A DNA stretch of 64,000 nt from Bacteroides sp. (GCA_014802435.1 JAAVCG010000005.1:1-64000); one strand, 5' to 3'. Counted from the first letter of the stretch, positions 30,770 through 41,517 are shown. Made by a program: numbers and translations. The notes: generated by a model not told the origin, from the letters alone.

Positions 30770-31804
30770 TTAATTTTCGAGTTCTTTAATTTTCTTTTCA
30801 AGTTCACGCACCTTGACGATGAGGTCGCCGACGCGGGTCAGCTGTGCTTGCTGACGCATCCATTGACGAGCCGGGAGCACGGGTGAGCCCATCAGGGTTG
30901 ACCCGTCGGCCGCATTGGAGTGCATGCCGCTCTGGGCGCCAACGTTGACATGGTTACCGATGGAGATATGTCCGGCAATGCCTACCTGGCCGCCAAACAT
31001 GCAGTTGCTGCCAATCTTGGTTGACCCGGCAATGCCCACTTGGGCCGCCATCACGGTGTTTTCACCTATCTCTACGTTATGGGCCACTTGAATCAGATTG
31101 TCTAACTTGGTGCCGCGGCCAATGAAGGTTTGACCCATAGTGGCACGGTCAACCGTCGTGTTGGCGCCGATTTCAACGTTGTCGGCAATGACTACGCGTC
31201 CCATCTGGGGAATCTTTGAGTAGGTGCCGTCAGGGTTCGGTGCGTGGCCAAAACCGTCGGCGCCGATAACTGCACCGGAATGGAGAATGCAGTTGCTGCC
31301 AATCTGACAGCCCCTGTAAATCTTTACTCCGGCATAGATTATGGTGCCGTCGCCAATGGTGACGCCCGGACCTACATAAGCCTGAGGATAGATTTTGACC
31401 CCTTTGCCGAGTTTGGCACCTTGGCCGATATAGGCAAATGCACCAATGTAGGCCTCTTCCGGAATCTCTACTCCCGGAGCGATAAAGCTCGGCTCCTCAA
31501 TCCCCGTCGGCTGGGGATTCGTCAGCTGGTCAACGAGGGTCATCAACTGAGCCAGGGCCGCATAAGGCTCTGCCACTCGGATAAGGGTGGCATTCGTGGG
31601 CTCGGTCAGCTGAAACTCGGTGGATACGAGAATTGCTCCCGCCCGGCTTTCCGGAACGTAATGGGCATATTTAGGGTTGGAAAGAAAGGTCAGGGCCTTG
31701 GGGCCGGCGCTTTCAATCTTATCAAATGCAGAGAGCATAACGTCGGGGTTGCCTTCAACGGTCCCTCCGATCAGTTGCGCAATTTGCTGTGCGGAAAATT
31801 CCAT
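30770..31804 (-). CDS. lpxD: UDP-3-O-(3-hydroxymyristoyl)glucosamine N-acyltransferase
   Basis: Hexapeptide repeats, GADGFGHAP. Confidence 0.95.
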   Translation of the reverse strand: MEFSAQQIAQLIGGTVEGNPDVMLSAFDKIESAGPKALTFLSNPKYAHYVPESRAGAILVSTEFQLTEPTNATLIRVAEPYAALAQLMTLVDQLTNPQPTGIEEPSFIAPGVEIPEEAYIGAFAYIGQGAKLGKGVKIYPQAYVGPGVTIGDGTIIYAGVKIYRGCQIGSNCILHSGAVIGADGFGHAPNPDGTYSKIPQMGRVVIADNVEIGANTTVDRATMGQTFIGRGTKLDNLIQVAHNVEIGENTVMAAQVGIAGSTKIGSNCMFGGQVGIAGHISIGNHVNVGAQSGMHSNAADGSTLMGSPVLPARQWMRQQAQLTRVGDLIVKVRELEKKIKELEN

Positions 31805-31846
31805 TTATGATATATATAATGTGATAAACGTGTTTTATTTGACGTG

Positions 31847-31854
31847 CAAATTTA
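31847..31854 (-). promoter_or_regulatory. Candidate -7 element TAAATTTG upstream of lpxD
   Basis: Minus-strand TAAATTTG; the -33 box is T-rich but not a clean TTTG. Confidence 0.4.
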
Positions 31855-31981
31855 CAAAAAATCCCGTAAAAAATAAAAAAAATTGCCCAAAATGACCTTT
31901 TATGAGGCATTGAAAACTATTATTTTGCAAAAAATGTTGTAAATTTGCAGTATTAATCCAAAAAAACAAGTATATAACCCT

Positions 31982-32611
31982 ATGCAAATCACTTCAGCTA
32001 AATTTCAGATAAGCAACTCGCAAGTGGAGAAATGCCCCGATACGGACCTCCATGAATATGCCTTTATCGGGCGAAGTAACGTTGGCAAATCTTCGCTCAT
32101 CAACATGCTGACCGGACGCCGTAAACTCGCCATGACTTCGTCGACTCCCGGCAAGACCACTTTGATTAATCATTTCATCATTAATGATTCCTGGTATATC
32201 GTCGACTTGCCCGGATATGGCTATGCCCAGCGCAGCAAAACCGAGCGCGAGAAGCTTAAGCATATTATCGATGGCTACATTCTCGGGCGCCCTCAGATGA
32301 CCTCACTCTTCGTCCTGGTTGATTCGCGCCATGAGCCGCAGAAAATTGACCTCGAATTTATGGAATGGCTCGGCGAAAACGGCGTGCCCTTCGCTATTGT
32401 CTTCACTAAGATAGACAAACTCTCGCGCACGGCGGCCGAGAAAAATATCGAGGACTATAAGCGTCGGCTTCTGGAGCAATGGGAAGAACTGCCCCCCATC
32501 TTTATCACCTCCTCTGAAACCGGACTGGGCCGCGAGGAGCTGCTTGACTATATTGAAGAGCTCAATCAGCTCCCCGTTCAGACTGAATTTACCTCTGAAC
32601 CCGAACAATGA
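31982..32611 (+). CDS. engB: Ribosome biogenesis GTPase YihA/YsxC
   Basis: [24 protein letters not shown]. Confidence 0.95.
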   Translation: MQITSAKFQISNSQVEKCPDTDLHEYAFIGRSNVGKSSLINMLTGRRKLAMTSSTPGKTTLINHFIINDSWYIVDLPGYGYAQRSKTEREKLKHIIDGYILGRPQMTSLFVLVDSRHEPQKIDLEFMEWLGENGVPFAIVFTKIDKLSRTAAEKNIEDYKRRLLEQWEELPPIFITSSETGLGREELLDYIEELNQLPVQTEFTSEPEQ

Positions 32612-32895
32612 ATAAGAACTTCACTCAAGAACTGAGCCTCAGAATTGGCCGCGACAAAAAGTCTACACAAGCGCTGATTGAGGGCCTTCAGAAGGCCATG
32701 ATTCAGTATTGTGGCGACGAGGAATCAGTGGCCATTCCCGGATTTGGAACTTTTTCAGCGGTCAAACACCCTGAACGCATCAGTACTGACCTCTCCACGG
32801 GGAAAACAATGCTGATGCCCCCTGAAATTATCGTAGAATTCCAACCCGCAAGCAAATTGCGCAAAATCGCCGAAAAGAATGTTGACTCTAAATGA
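32608..32895 (+). CDS. HU/IHF family DNA-binding protein
   Basis: [40 protein letters not shown]. Confidence 0.85.
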   Translation: MNKNFTQELSLRIGRDKKSTQALIEGLQKAMIQYCGDEESVAIPGFGTFSAVKHPERISTDLSTGKTMLMPPEIIVEFQPASKLRKIAEKNVDSK

Positions 32896-33832
32896 TTTAT
32901 CTAAAACTTTGGTTGAACTGACCGGATGTCAGCCTACTGAAGCCGATGATTTTCTCCGCGAACTGTTTGCTCTTGCAGCTGAAATTCTGGAGGCGGAAGG
33001 CTCCGTAGAGGTGCCTCACTTAGGCCGATTTGTCATCATGGACGGAGCCATCCTTTTCCGTCCTGATGCCGATTTGGCCACTGAAGTAAACACCCCCTTT
33101 GCCGACTTTCAACCCATGGAAGTCCCCGACACGTTCTCACTCCAGACTCCCTTAGACCCGAAACCTGCCGAGGCACCCGAACCGGCACCGGAACCCGCCC
33201 CCGCCCCCGAACCTGAACCGGAGCCCGAACCCGTCCCCGCCCCTGAGCCCGCCCCGGAACCGGAGCCTGAGCCCTCTGATAACTCTGAGCCCTCTGATAC
33301 CCCCGCAGAAGCTAATGAGGAAATCAAAACCCGCAAGGCTTTGACCTGTTGTCGCACCCTGATGGTTGGCTTGGTTTGCGCAATTGCCGGTTTTGTCGGC
33401 GGTTGGTTTGCCGCAAGATATTATTCTCAGCAACCGTTCATCCAAGCTCAACCTGCTGAAAATACTCTCCCTGCCGTGATTGCCGAGCCGGAAGACTCCG
33501 TTGAAGATACTCTCGTCCCTGAAATCTCTGAACCCTCTGATTCTGCCGTGACTGCTGAAGAACCGGAGATTATTCAGCCCCGCAAAATCGTGACCGATAC
33601 CGTTAAAGTAGGGCGTTATCTGACCACTATGGCTCGCAGTCATTACGGACAAAAGGAATACTGGGTCTACATCTATGAGGCAAATCCGCAATTTGGGAAT
33701 CCTAACACTTTGCCCGCCGGAACCGTAGTCATTATTCCCCCGGCTGATTCCCTTGGCCTGACGCCCGGAAATGAGGAAAAATTGGCTGAGGCACATCGCA
33801 AATTAAACGAGATTTTGAGCCGCTTTAACTGA
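32879..33832 (+). CDS. HU-like domain, Pro/Glu linker, TM helix and LysM-like domain fusion
   Basis: HU-like N-terminus (VEVPHLGRFVIMDGAILFRPDADLA); P-E-A repeat linker; TM TLMVGLVCAIAGFVGGWFAA; LysM-like TMARSHYGQKEYWVYIYEANP. Confidence 0.75.
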   Translation: MLTLNDLSKTLVELTGCQPTEADDFLRELFALAAEILEAEGSVEVPHLGRFVIMDGAILFRPDADLATEVNTPFADFQPMEVPDTFSLQTPLDPKPAEAPEPAPEPAPAPEPEPEPEPVPAPEPAPEPEPEPSDNSEPSDTPAEANEEIKTRKALTCCRTLMVGLVCAIAGFVGGWFAARYYSQQPFIQAQPAENTLPAVIAEPEDSVEDTLVPEISEPSDSAVTAEEPEIIQPRKIVTDTVKVGRYLTTMARSHYGQKEYWVYIYEANPQFGNPNTLPAGTVVIIPPADSLGLTPGNEEKLAEAHRKLNEILSRFN

Positions 33833-33862
33833 TTGAAATTTTTTATAGCTTAAATTAACAAA

Positions 33863-33898
33863 AACTAACGCTTAATTAACAATTATTTGGCGTTAGTT
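33863..33898. repeat. Inverted repeat AACTAACGC-N18-GCGTTAGTT between the HU-LysM and moxR genes
   Basis: 9-bp perfect arms, extendable by AACAAA/TTTGTT. Confidence 0.7.
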
Positions 33899-33980
33899 AT
33901 TTGTTAATTTATTAATTTTGCACTGTTAATTTACCCAAATTAAGAATATAAAACACATAATTACCAAAATTTAAAACTAT

Positions 33981-34976
33981 ATGAGTGACTCTGTTAATAT
34001 TCGTGAGCTAAACGAGATCGTAGCTGCGAAGAGCGACTTCATCAACCTTATCACCAAGGGCATGGACCAGACAATCGTCGGCCAGAAGCACCTTGTTGAA
34101 TCACTCCTGATTGCACTCCTCTCTAATGGGCATGTGCTCCTTGAGGGTGTCCCCGGCCTGGCCAAGACTTTGGCTATCAAGACTCTCGCTCAACTCATTG
34201 ACGCTAATTACAGCCGCATACAGTTTACTCCTGACCTCCTCCCGGCCGACGTGATTGGCACCATGGTCTATTCCGTCAAGAATGAAACATTCCAGGTGAA
34301 GAAAGGCCCGATTTTTGCCAACTTCGTCCTTGCCGATGAAATCAACCGTGCCCCCGCCAAGGTTCAGTCAGCCCTCCTTGAAGCTATGCAGGAGCGCCAG
34401 GTGACCATCGGCGATAACACTTTTAAGCTTGATGAGCCGTTCCTGGTAATGGCTACTCAAAACCCCATTGAACAGGAAGGTACTTATCCGCTGCCCGAAG
34501 CGCAGGTTGACCGTTTCCTTCTGAAGGTCATTATCGGTTATCCCACCCGCGATGATGAACGCCTGATTATCCGTCAGAACATCTCTCCGGTGAAGACTGA
34601 AATCCATCCCTTGGTGAAGCCTGAAGAGGTTATCGAGGCTCAGAAGGTTGTTTCTCAGATTTATGTCGACGAAAAAATCGAACGCTATATCGTCGATATC
34701 GTCTTCGCTACCCGTATGCCCGCTGAATATGGAATGGATGACCTGACCGGCGTCATTGCCTTCGGCGCTTCGCCCCGTGCGTCTATCGCCCTGGCCAAGG
34801 CTGCCCGCGCCTATGCCTTCCTTCAGCATCGCGGATTCGTGGTGCCTGAGGATGTCCGCGCCGTTTGTCATGATGTGCTCCGCCATCGTATCGGCCTGAC
34901 CTATGAAGCCGAGGCTAACAACATTACCACTGACGAAATCGTTTCTAATATCCTTGACCGCGTACAGGTTCCCTAA
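33981..34976 (+). CDS. MoxR family AAA+ ATPase
   Basis: EGVPGLAKTLAIKTLA, ATQNPIEQEGTYPLPEAQ. Confidence 0.93.
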   Translation: MSDSVNIRELNEIVAAKSDFINLITKGMDQTIVGQKHLVESLLIALLSNGHVLLEGVPGLAKTLAIKTLAQLIDANYSRIQFTPDLLPADVIGTMVYSVKNETFQVKKGPIFANFVLADEINRAPAKVQSALLEAMQERQVTIGDNTFKLDEPFLVMATQNPIEQEGTYPLPEAQVDRFLLKVIIGYPTRDDERLIIRQNISPVKTEIHPLVKPEEVIEAQKVVSQIYVDEKIERYIVDIVFATRMPAEYGMDDLTGVIAFGASPRASIALAKAARAYAFLQHRGFVVPEDVRAVCHDVLRHRIGLTYEAEANNITTDEIVSNILDRVQVP

Positions 34977-34991
34977 TTCCTTGACTGATAT

Positions 34992-35867
34992 ATGGACGCA
35001 AACGAACTGCTGAAAAAGGTCCGCAAAATTGAGATAAAGACCAAAGGGCTTTCCCGCAATATCTTTGCGGGAGAGTATCATTCGGCCTTTAAGGGACGCG
35101 GCATGACGTTCAGCGAGGTCCGCGAATATCAGTATGGCGACGACATTCGCGACATTGACTGGAATGTCACCGCGCGCCATAATCATCCTTACGTCAAGGT
35201 CTATGAGGAGGAGCGTGAACTGACCGTAATGCTCTTGGTCGACGTCTCCGGCAGTCGCCTTTTTGGTGCCGCGGGAGTTGAAAAGCGGGAAATGATTGCT
35301 GAAATTGCCGCAACTCTGGCTTTTTCCGCCTCGCAGAATAATGATAAAATCGGATGTATTTTCTTCTCGTCCAAGGTTGAAAAATTCATTCCTCCCAAGA
35401 AGGGTATGCGTCATATCCTCTACATTATTCGCGAGCTCCTGGATTTCCGCCCCACTGAGGCCGGAACTGATATTGGCGGCGCGCTCCGCTTCCTGACGGA
35501 TGCCATGAAGAAGCGATGCACTACTTTCATCCTCAGTGACTTTATTGACGATTCCGCTTATTACCAACCCATGTCAATTGCCTCGCGCAAGCATGATGTC
35601 AGCGCCATTCAGGTCTATGATAAGCGCGATTCGGAGATTCCTGATGTAGGGCTTCTCTGTGTGCGCGACCTTGAAACCGGAGGCGAATGTTGGGTTGATA
35701 CTTCCTCCAAAAAGGTCAGGAATGCCTATGGAAAGTGGTGGTATGAACGACAGCAGAAAATGTCGGAAACCTTAAATCGCTGTCAGGTTGATTATGTCTC
35801 CGTCTCAACGGACGATGATTATGTTAAAGCCCTCATGGGCATGTTTAAACGTAGAGGTGTCAAATAA
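34992..35867 (+). CDS. DUF58 domain protein
   Basis: GRGMTFSEVREYQYGDDIRDIDWNVTAR. Confidence 0.92.
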   Translation: MDANELLKKVRKIEIKTKGLSRNIFAGEYHSAFKGRGMTFSEVREYQYGDDIRDIDWNVTARHNHPYVKVYEEERELTVMLLVDVSGSRLFGAAGVEKREMIAEIAATLAFSASQNNDKIGCIFFSSKVEKFIPPKKGMRHILYIIRELLDFRPTEAGTDIGGALRFLTDAMKKRCTTFILSDFIDDSAYYQPMSIASRKHDVSAIQVYDKRDSEIPDVGLLCVRDLETGGECWVDTSSKKVRNAYGKWWYERQQKMSETLNRCQVDYVSVSTDDDYVKALMGMFKRRGVK

Positions 35868-36854
35868 ATGAACAGACTTAAAAACATATTGGCCGGACTC
35901 CTGGCGCTGACTTCGCTCGGCGCCGTCGCGCAAGTGAAGGTCACGGCGAAGGTGGACTCTATCGATGTCATTCAGGGAGCCCTGCGTCGGGTCGACGTAG
36001 AGGTTGTTCAGCCTGAGCAGATGAATCTCCGCTGGCTGACGGAGCGTCCCGCTGATGCCCGCTCTCAGGAGCCCGTGGAGCTGATTCCCGGGGTGGAAGT
36101 TAATTCCTCGTCGGAGGTCGATACCGTAAATCTCGGCTCCGGACGCCTGCAGCTTAACCGCACCTTGCTGATTCAGCCCTGGGATAGCGGCGAATTCGTC
36201 ATTCCCGGAATAGCCTTGGTGGCCGGCGAGGATACTTTTCGTTCTTCGCAGCTGGTAATCAAGGTGTTTACTGCTGATGTTGACACGATGACCACTATTC
36301 ATTCATGGGGTCCTGCTGTCAGTCAGTCCCGTGGATTTTTTGACTGGGTTCCGGACTGGATTGCCGATTATTGGTGGGCCTATGTTTTAGGTCTGCTGCT
36401 CATTGCCGGAGCTGTAACCGCTTATATCATCAAGCGTAAGGGCGGATTCAGCCAGGCTCTCAAACCCGCCGCCAAACCCGTGCCGCCTTATGAAAAGGCC
36501 ATGGAGCAACTTGCCGTGCTCAAGCAGCGTCAGCTCTGTGAAAAGGGTCAGGAAAAGACCTATTATACCGAACTTACTGAAATCCTGCGTCAATACCTTG
36601 AAGGTCGCTTCGGTATCAACGCAATGGAGATGACCACTCCGCAAATCAAGCGTGCGGTGCGCGCAACTGTCCCCGCTGAGGCTGCTCCCGGACTGATGAA
36701 TGAGGTTCTCGAGATGGCTGACTATGTTAAGTTTGCCAAGATGCGTCCGCTCCCGGAAGATAACGTGCGTGCCTTTGAGCAGGCCATCAAGTTCGTTGAA
36801 AACACCCGTCCGGCACCCGAACAGGATAATCAAGGAAAGGAGGCTGAAAAATGA
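35868..36854 (+). CDS. Bat-operon membrane protein (BatD/DUF4381-like)
   Basis: Signal peptide, one TM, position in Bat operon. Confidence 0.65.
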   Translation: MNRLKNILAGLLALTSLGAVAQVKVTAKVDSIDVIQGALRRVDVEVVQPEQMNLRWLTERPADARSQEPVELIPGVEVNSSSEVDTVNLGSGRLQLNRTLLIQPWDSGEFVIPGIALVAGEDTFRSSQLVIKVFTADVDTMTTIHSWGPAVSQSRGFFDWVPDWIADYWWAYVLGLLLIAGAVTAYIIKRKGGFSQALKPAAKPVPPYEKAMEQLAVLKQRQLCEKGQEKTYYTELTEILRQYLEGRFGINAMEMTTPQIKRAVRATVPAEAAPGLMNEVLEMADYVKFAKMRPLPEDNVRAFEQAIKFVENTRPAPEQDNQGKEAEK

Positions 36855-37849
36855 TTCAGTTTGCTCATCCCGCAATGCTCTGGCTCCTGCTGCTCCTGAT
36901 TCCGGTTATTGCCTGGTATATTATCCGGCGCCATAAGGAGCCCTCGCTTGGAATCTCGTCTACTTTCGCTTTTTCAAAGGTTAGCGGCGGATGGAAAGCG
37001 ATGTTGCGCCATTTGCTATTTGCCATGCGGGTGCTTGCCGCCGCCTGTTTGATTGTGGTGCTTGCACGCCCTCAGACTCATGATTCCTGGAGCCGCACTA
37101 ATGTTGAGGGCACTGACATCGTTCTGGTGCTTGATATTTCCGGGTCTATGCGCGCCGGCGACCTTGGACGGGTTAATCGCCTGGAGGCCGCTAAGAAGGT
37201 TGCCTCTCAGTTTGTTGCCGGACGTCAGAATGATAACATGGGCCTGGTGGTCTTTGCCGGCGAGAGCTTCTCAGCCGTGCCTCTGACCTCTGATCGTGCC
37301 ATGCTCGCCAATTACATCGGTGGAGTGAAAACCGGCCTTATTTCCGCCGACGGTACGGCCATCGGTGACGGTATTGCCTCCGCAATTAACCGTATTAAGG
37401 ACGGTCAGGCCGTCAGCAAAAGCATTATCCTCATCACTGACGGCTCTAACAATGCCGGAGTAGTGGCCCCCGAAACCGCTGCTGAAATCGCCAAGGACTT
37501 GGGGGTGAAAATCTACACTATCGGCGTTGGTAACACTCGCTCTTCAAATGAGGCCGTTCCTTATCTGGATGAAAACGGCAACTTGATTGACTATGCCCTT
37601 GTTGCGCCTATCGACACCGAGACTCTGGAGAGAATCTCATCCATGACCGGCGGCAAATATTTCGCCGCAACGTCAAGCACAGCCCTGAGCGATGTGTTCA
37701 GCGAAATCGATGCACTGGAGAAGACCGAATTTGATGTACGTAATTTCTCTCACACGGAAGATGACTATATGCCTTGGGCATGGCTCGCTTTCGGTCTGTT
37801 CGCGTTGCAGTTACTGCTGAAAGTCACCGTGGTTCGTTCAATTCCTTAA
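36851..37849 (+). CDS. batA: VWA-domain protein BatA
   Basis: VLVLDISGSMRAGD MIDAS motif. Confidence 0.87.
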   Translation: MIQFAHPAMLWLLLLLIPVIAWYIIRRHKEPSLGISSTFAFSKVSGGWKAMLRHLLFAMRVLAAACLIVVLARPQTHDSWSRTNVEGTDIVLVLDISGSMRAGDLGRVNRLEAAKKVASQFVAGRQNDNMGLVVFAGESFSAVPLTSDRAMLANYIGGVKTGLISADGTAIGDGIASAINRIKDGQAVSKSIILITDGSNNAGVVAPETAAEIAKDLGVKIYTIGVGNTRSSNEAVPYLDENGNLIDYALVAPIDTETLERISSMTGGKYFAATSSTALSDVFSEIDALEKTEFDVRNFSHTEDDYMPWAWLAFGLFALQLLLKVTVVRSIP

Positions 37850-37864
37850 TCCGATTCAGATACT

Positions 37865-39679
37865 ATGGTTAACTTTGCATATCCTCAGCTTTTTTATTTG
37901 CTGATTCCCGTGGCCTTACTCGGCCTGCTTTATATCTTCATGCGCTATCGGCGCAAGCGTAACATTGCCCGCTTTGGTAATCCTCAGATTTTGGCCGGGC
38001 TGATGCCTGATGTTTCAAAATATCTGCCTACGGTTAAAATCGTCATAGCCCTTCTGGCGCTGGTGAGCATGGTTTTCATGCTCGTTCGCCCGCGCACCAA
38101 GGGCGTGGCCACTGAAGAGGAGATGGAGGGCATCGAAGTGATGATTGCCATGGACGTTTCCAACTCCATGCTTGCTTCATCAACGGATGATCCTCGCGGA
38201 GTGTCACGCCTTAATCGAGCCAAACAGGTGCTCAATTCGCTCCTTGGCAAGCTGAATAATGACCGCGTCGGCCTCATTGTCTTTGCCGGCGATGCGTTCA
38301 CTCAGCTCCCCCTGACCCCGGACTTCGTTTCGGCCAAGCTTTACCTGAACGAGATTTCAACCGGCATGGTTGAGAATCAGGGCACTTCTATCGGTGCCGC
38401 CATTGAAGTGGCCATGAATTCTTTCAGCGGCGCTACTGACGTTGAACGCGCCATCATCGTTATCACTGATGCGGAAGATCAGGAGGGCGATGCGCAGGCA
38501 ATGGCTGCCGCTGCTCATAGCGAGGGAATTGAGGTTGACGTCATCGGCCTCGGCTCCGGAAAAGGCGCCCAGATTCCGCTTGACCGCTCCTATACTAATT
38601 GGCTCAAGGATGAGAATGGTCAGGTTGTAACGACCTATCTCAATGAGCAGTTGGCTCAGGAGATTGCCCAAGCTGGCGGCGGTGTCTATATCAACGGCGC
38701 ATCGGCTTCGGCTCTCAATGAACTGGTCAAGCGCCTTGATGAAATTAAAAAATCAAACCTCGGAAAGGTTAATTATACGGCCAATGATGAGCAATTTCCC
38801 ATCTTTGCATGGATTGCCCTGATTTTGGTCCTGGCTGATTGTATCCTTTCCAATAGAAAGATTGGATTCTTGAGAAAATATAACTTCTTTAGTCGTGGCG
38901 GAGCCGCCGTGATGTTCCTGCTTCTGAGCTTCGGAGCATCCGCTCAGTCCATCAAGCCTTATGGCAAGCCCATGGAGGATACATCGGTCCGTAAGGAGCG
39001 TCGGTTGATTCGTCAGGGCAATTCTGAATTTGACAGGGGACATTATTCAGAGGCGGAGATTCTTTATCGTCGCGCCCTGAATGAAAATCCCTCAAGTGAG
39101 GTGGCTCAGTTTAATCAGGCTCTTGCGCAGCTTCATTTAGCCGCAGATAATGCCGAGGCTAATCAGGAACTGATGGCAAATGCCGTAGAGACCATGCAGA
39201 AGCTCATGGCTGCCGCCCAAAACACTCAGGTGGCTGAATGGGCCGCATATAATCTCGGTAACGTGGCTTTTAATCAGCAGAACCTTCAGGGTGCCCTGCA
39301 GGGTTATAAGCAGGCCCTGAGAAAGAATCCCGCCAATGAACAGGCGCGTGAAAACATGCGCTTTGTCCAGAAGCAGATGGAAAATCAGGACCAGAATCAG
39401 GACCAGAACCAAGACCAGAATCAGGACCAAAATCAGCAGAATCAGGACCAACAGAATCAAGATCAGCAGAATCAGGACCAAAATCAGCAGAATCAAGACC
39501 AAAATAATAAGGATAATCAACAAGACCAACAGCAACAGCAGCAGAACATGAGTCAGCAAAACCGTGACCAGATTCTTAATGCCGTTGAAAAGAAAGATGC
39601 CGCAGCCCGCGCCCGTGCCGCCAAGCAAAATGCCAAGGACGGTCAAGGCTCGCGTCGTCAAACCGGTCGCAACTGGTAA
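37865..39679 (+). CDS. batB: VWA-domain BatB fused to TPR BatC-like region with Gln/Asp/Asn-rich tail
   Basis: VMIAMDVSNSML MIDAS; central TM; TPR repeats; QDQNQDQNQ tract. Confidence 0.82.
   Translation: MVNFAYPQLFYLLIPVALLGLLYIFMRYRRKRNIARFGNPQILAGLMPDVSKYLPTVKIVIALLALVSMVFMLVRPRTKGVATEEEMEGIEVMIAMDVSNSMLASSTDDPRGVSRLNRAKQVLNSLLGKLNNDRVGLIVFAGDAFTQLPLTPDFVSAKLYLNEISTGMVENQGTSIGAAIEVAMNSFSGATDVERAIIVITDAEDQEGDAQAMAAAAHSEGIEVDVIGLGSGKGAQIPLDRSYTNWLKDENGQVVTTYLNEQLAQEIAQAGGGVYINGASASALNELVKRLDEIKKSNLGKVNYTANDEQFPIFAWIALILVLADCILSNRKIGFLRKYNFFSRGGAAVMFLLLSFGASAQSIKPYGKPMEDTSVRKERRLIRQGNSEFDRGHYSEAEILYRRALNENPSSEVAQFNQALAQLHLAADNAEANQELMANAVETMQKLMAAAQNTQVAEWAAYNLGNVAFNQQNLQGALQGYKQALRKNPANEQARENMRFVQKQMENQDQNQDQNQDQNQDQNQQNQDQQNQDQQNQDQNQQNQDQNNKDNQQDQQQQQQNMSQQNRDQILNAVEKKDAAARARAAKQNAKDGQGSRRQTGRNW
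39380..39545 (+). repeat. Low-complexity tandem repeat encoding QDQN/QQNQD
   Basis: Repeated caggaccagaat-type units in frame. Confidence 0.85.
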
Positions 39680-39684
39680 TAGTC

Positions 39685-41517
39685 ATGAAAAAATTCATTT
39701 CATTTTGCGCACTGTTATGTGTGGCGGTGATTGCCGCCGCACAAACGTCGGTTGAAGTATCCCTGCCGCGCAACGTCGCGGTTGGCGATAGGTTCAGCCT
39801 GACTGTGACTGTCAATAATCCGGAGGGTAGGGTGGCCGACTTCAAGGCCCCGAATCTGCCCGGGTGTACTTTTCTCGGAGGCCCGGGAGTGAGCACCAGC
39901 TCTTACACGAGCATTATCAACGGACGCATGCAGTCTTCAAAGTCTACCGGATATTCATTCACCTATCAGGCCGATAAGGAAGGCACGGTGAAGGTTCCGC
40001 AAGTGGATGTTAACGTTGACGGAAAGAACTATTCTACTAATCCCGGGCAGTTCACAGTGCTCCCGGCGTCGCAGTCGCGCCGCAATCAGCAGGGAGGGTG
40101 GGGACAGCCCGCGCCCTCTCAGCGTCAGCAACAGCAGCAGGATGCCTCCGGACGTAACAGCTCCGATTTTCAGGTTGGCGCAAATGAACTTTTCATGCGT
40201 GTTGCCCTCTCTAATAATAATATTTATGAGCAGCAGGCCGTTGAGTGTTCAATCAAACTCTATAGCATCAACGGGCAGGTTAGCGCCCTGGCCGCCTCTT
40301 CGATTCCTACTTTCGACGGCTGCCTGATTGAGGTTATCGGTATGCCCTCCACTCTTGACTGGCATTCGGAAACCATCAATGGCCGAAACTATTATGTAGC
40401 CACGGTTTATCGCGCATTGCTCTATCCTCAGCGCTCGGGCGATATTTCCCTGAGCGGTGGCGAATATAATGTGCAGGTTTATCGTCAGATGCTTGTTCAG
40501 GACTTCTTCTCCGCGCGCCCCGTCATGCAGGAAAAGGAAGTGACCCTGAAGCCGCAGGCCTCTACTCTCCATGTCAGGGCGCTCCCCGAGCCGCGTCCGG
40601 CGAATTTCTCCGGCGCTGTCGGGCGGTTTACCGCTTCAAGTCGCCTGGTGGGAAGCAAGTTTAAGACCAACGAGGCTTCCTCACTGATTTATACTGTTGA
40701 AGGCACCGGCAACATCAAGTTCCTGACTGAGCCGACGATTGACTTCCCGTCCGAATTCGAGGTCTATGACCCTCATGTCGAGAGCAATACCCGCGTGAGC
40801 GGCAGCAATATGACCGGAACGCAAACCATTGAGTATACTTTTGTGCCGCAGAGTGTCGGCAAGTTTAATATCGGCTCACATGAGTTTGTTTATTTTGACC
40901 CATCCAAGGGTCAATACGTGACCGAATCAGTCCCCGGATTTGAAATTGACGTTGAGCGCGGCGCCGAAGTAAGTAACTCGGCTGTGGTTGCCAAGTCTGA
41001 TATCCAGGCCAAAAACACTGATATCCATCATATCAAGCCCGGAGCGGACTCTCCGTCCCGCCCGGTGACTTATCTCACTCAGAGCGTCATTTATTGGCTT
41101 GTCTATCCGTTGCTGATAATTCTGGCGTCAGTCCTTCTCTGGCTGGCATTCAAGCGCAGGGGTGTCGACGTCAGAGAGCGGCGACTCAACCGCGCCGGAA
41201 AAGTGGCCCGCAAGCGGCTTGCCGGTGCCGGAAAGCTCCTGAATGCTCGGAAGTATGAAGCATTTTATGCCGAGTTGCTCCGCGCCATGCAGACTTATCT
41301 TGGCGATAAATTCATGATTCCCGCCTCACAGTTGAACCGTGACAATATTATCAAGGCGCTCAACGAAAGGGGCGCTCAACAGGAAACTGTCAGCGAGGTG
41401 ATCCGGATTATCGATGAATGTGAAATGGCACGTTACACTCCGAATCTCACCCCCGAAAATGCCGATAAAATCTTCATTTCGGCTCGTGATTGCATCAATA
41501 ATATTGAGAAGTTATGA
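39685..41517 (+). CDS. batD: BatD family protein
   Basis: Signal peptide, SVEVSLPRNVAVGDRFSLTVTVNNPEG, C-terminal TM. Confidence 0.87.
   Translation: MKKFISFCALLCVAVIAAAQTSVEVSLPRNVAVGDRFSLTVTVNNPEGRVADFKAPNLPGCTFLGGPGVSTSSYTSIINGRMQSSKSTGYSFTYQADKEGTVKVPQVDVNVDGKNYSTNPGQFTVLPASQSRRNQQGGWGQPAPSQRQQQQQDASGRNSSDFQVGANELFMRVALSNNNIYEQQAVECSIKLYSINGQVSALAASSIPTFDGCLIEVIGMPSTLDWHSETINGRNYYVATVYRALLYPQRSGDISLSGGEYNVQVYRQMLVQDFFSARPVMQEKEVTLKPQASTLHVRALPEPRPANFSGAVGRFTASSRLVGSKFKTNEASSLIYTVEGTGNIKFLTEPTIDFPSEFEVYDPHVESNTRVSGSNMTGTQTIEYTFVPQSVGKFNIGSHEFVYFDPSKGQYVTESVPGFEIDVERGAEVSNSAVVAKSDIQAKNTDIHHIKPGADSPSRPVTYLTQSVIYWLVYPLLIILASVLLWLAFKRRGVDVRERRLNRAGKVARKRLAGAGKLLNARKYEAFYAELLRAMQTYLGDKFMIPASQLNRDNIIKALNERGAQQETVSEVIRIIDECEMARYTPNLTPENADKIFISARDCINNIEKL

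Noticed and set aside
33109-33357. Minus-strand ORF rich in GSGAGSG
   Set aside because: Antisense shadow of the Pro/Glu/Ala linker of the HU-LysM gene; repetitive composition explains the open frame.
34368-35567. 399-aa minus-strand ORF across moxR/DUF58
   Set aside because: Antisense to two well-supported genes; codon-bias artefact.
39137-39661. Minus-strand Leu/Ile/Val-rich ORF resembling a membrane protein
   Set aside because: Antisense of the QDQN-coding repeat; hydrophobicity is a by-product of the repeat.
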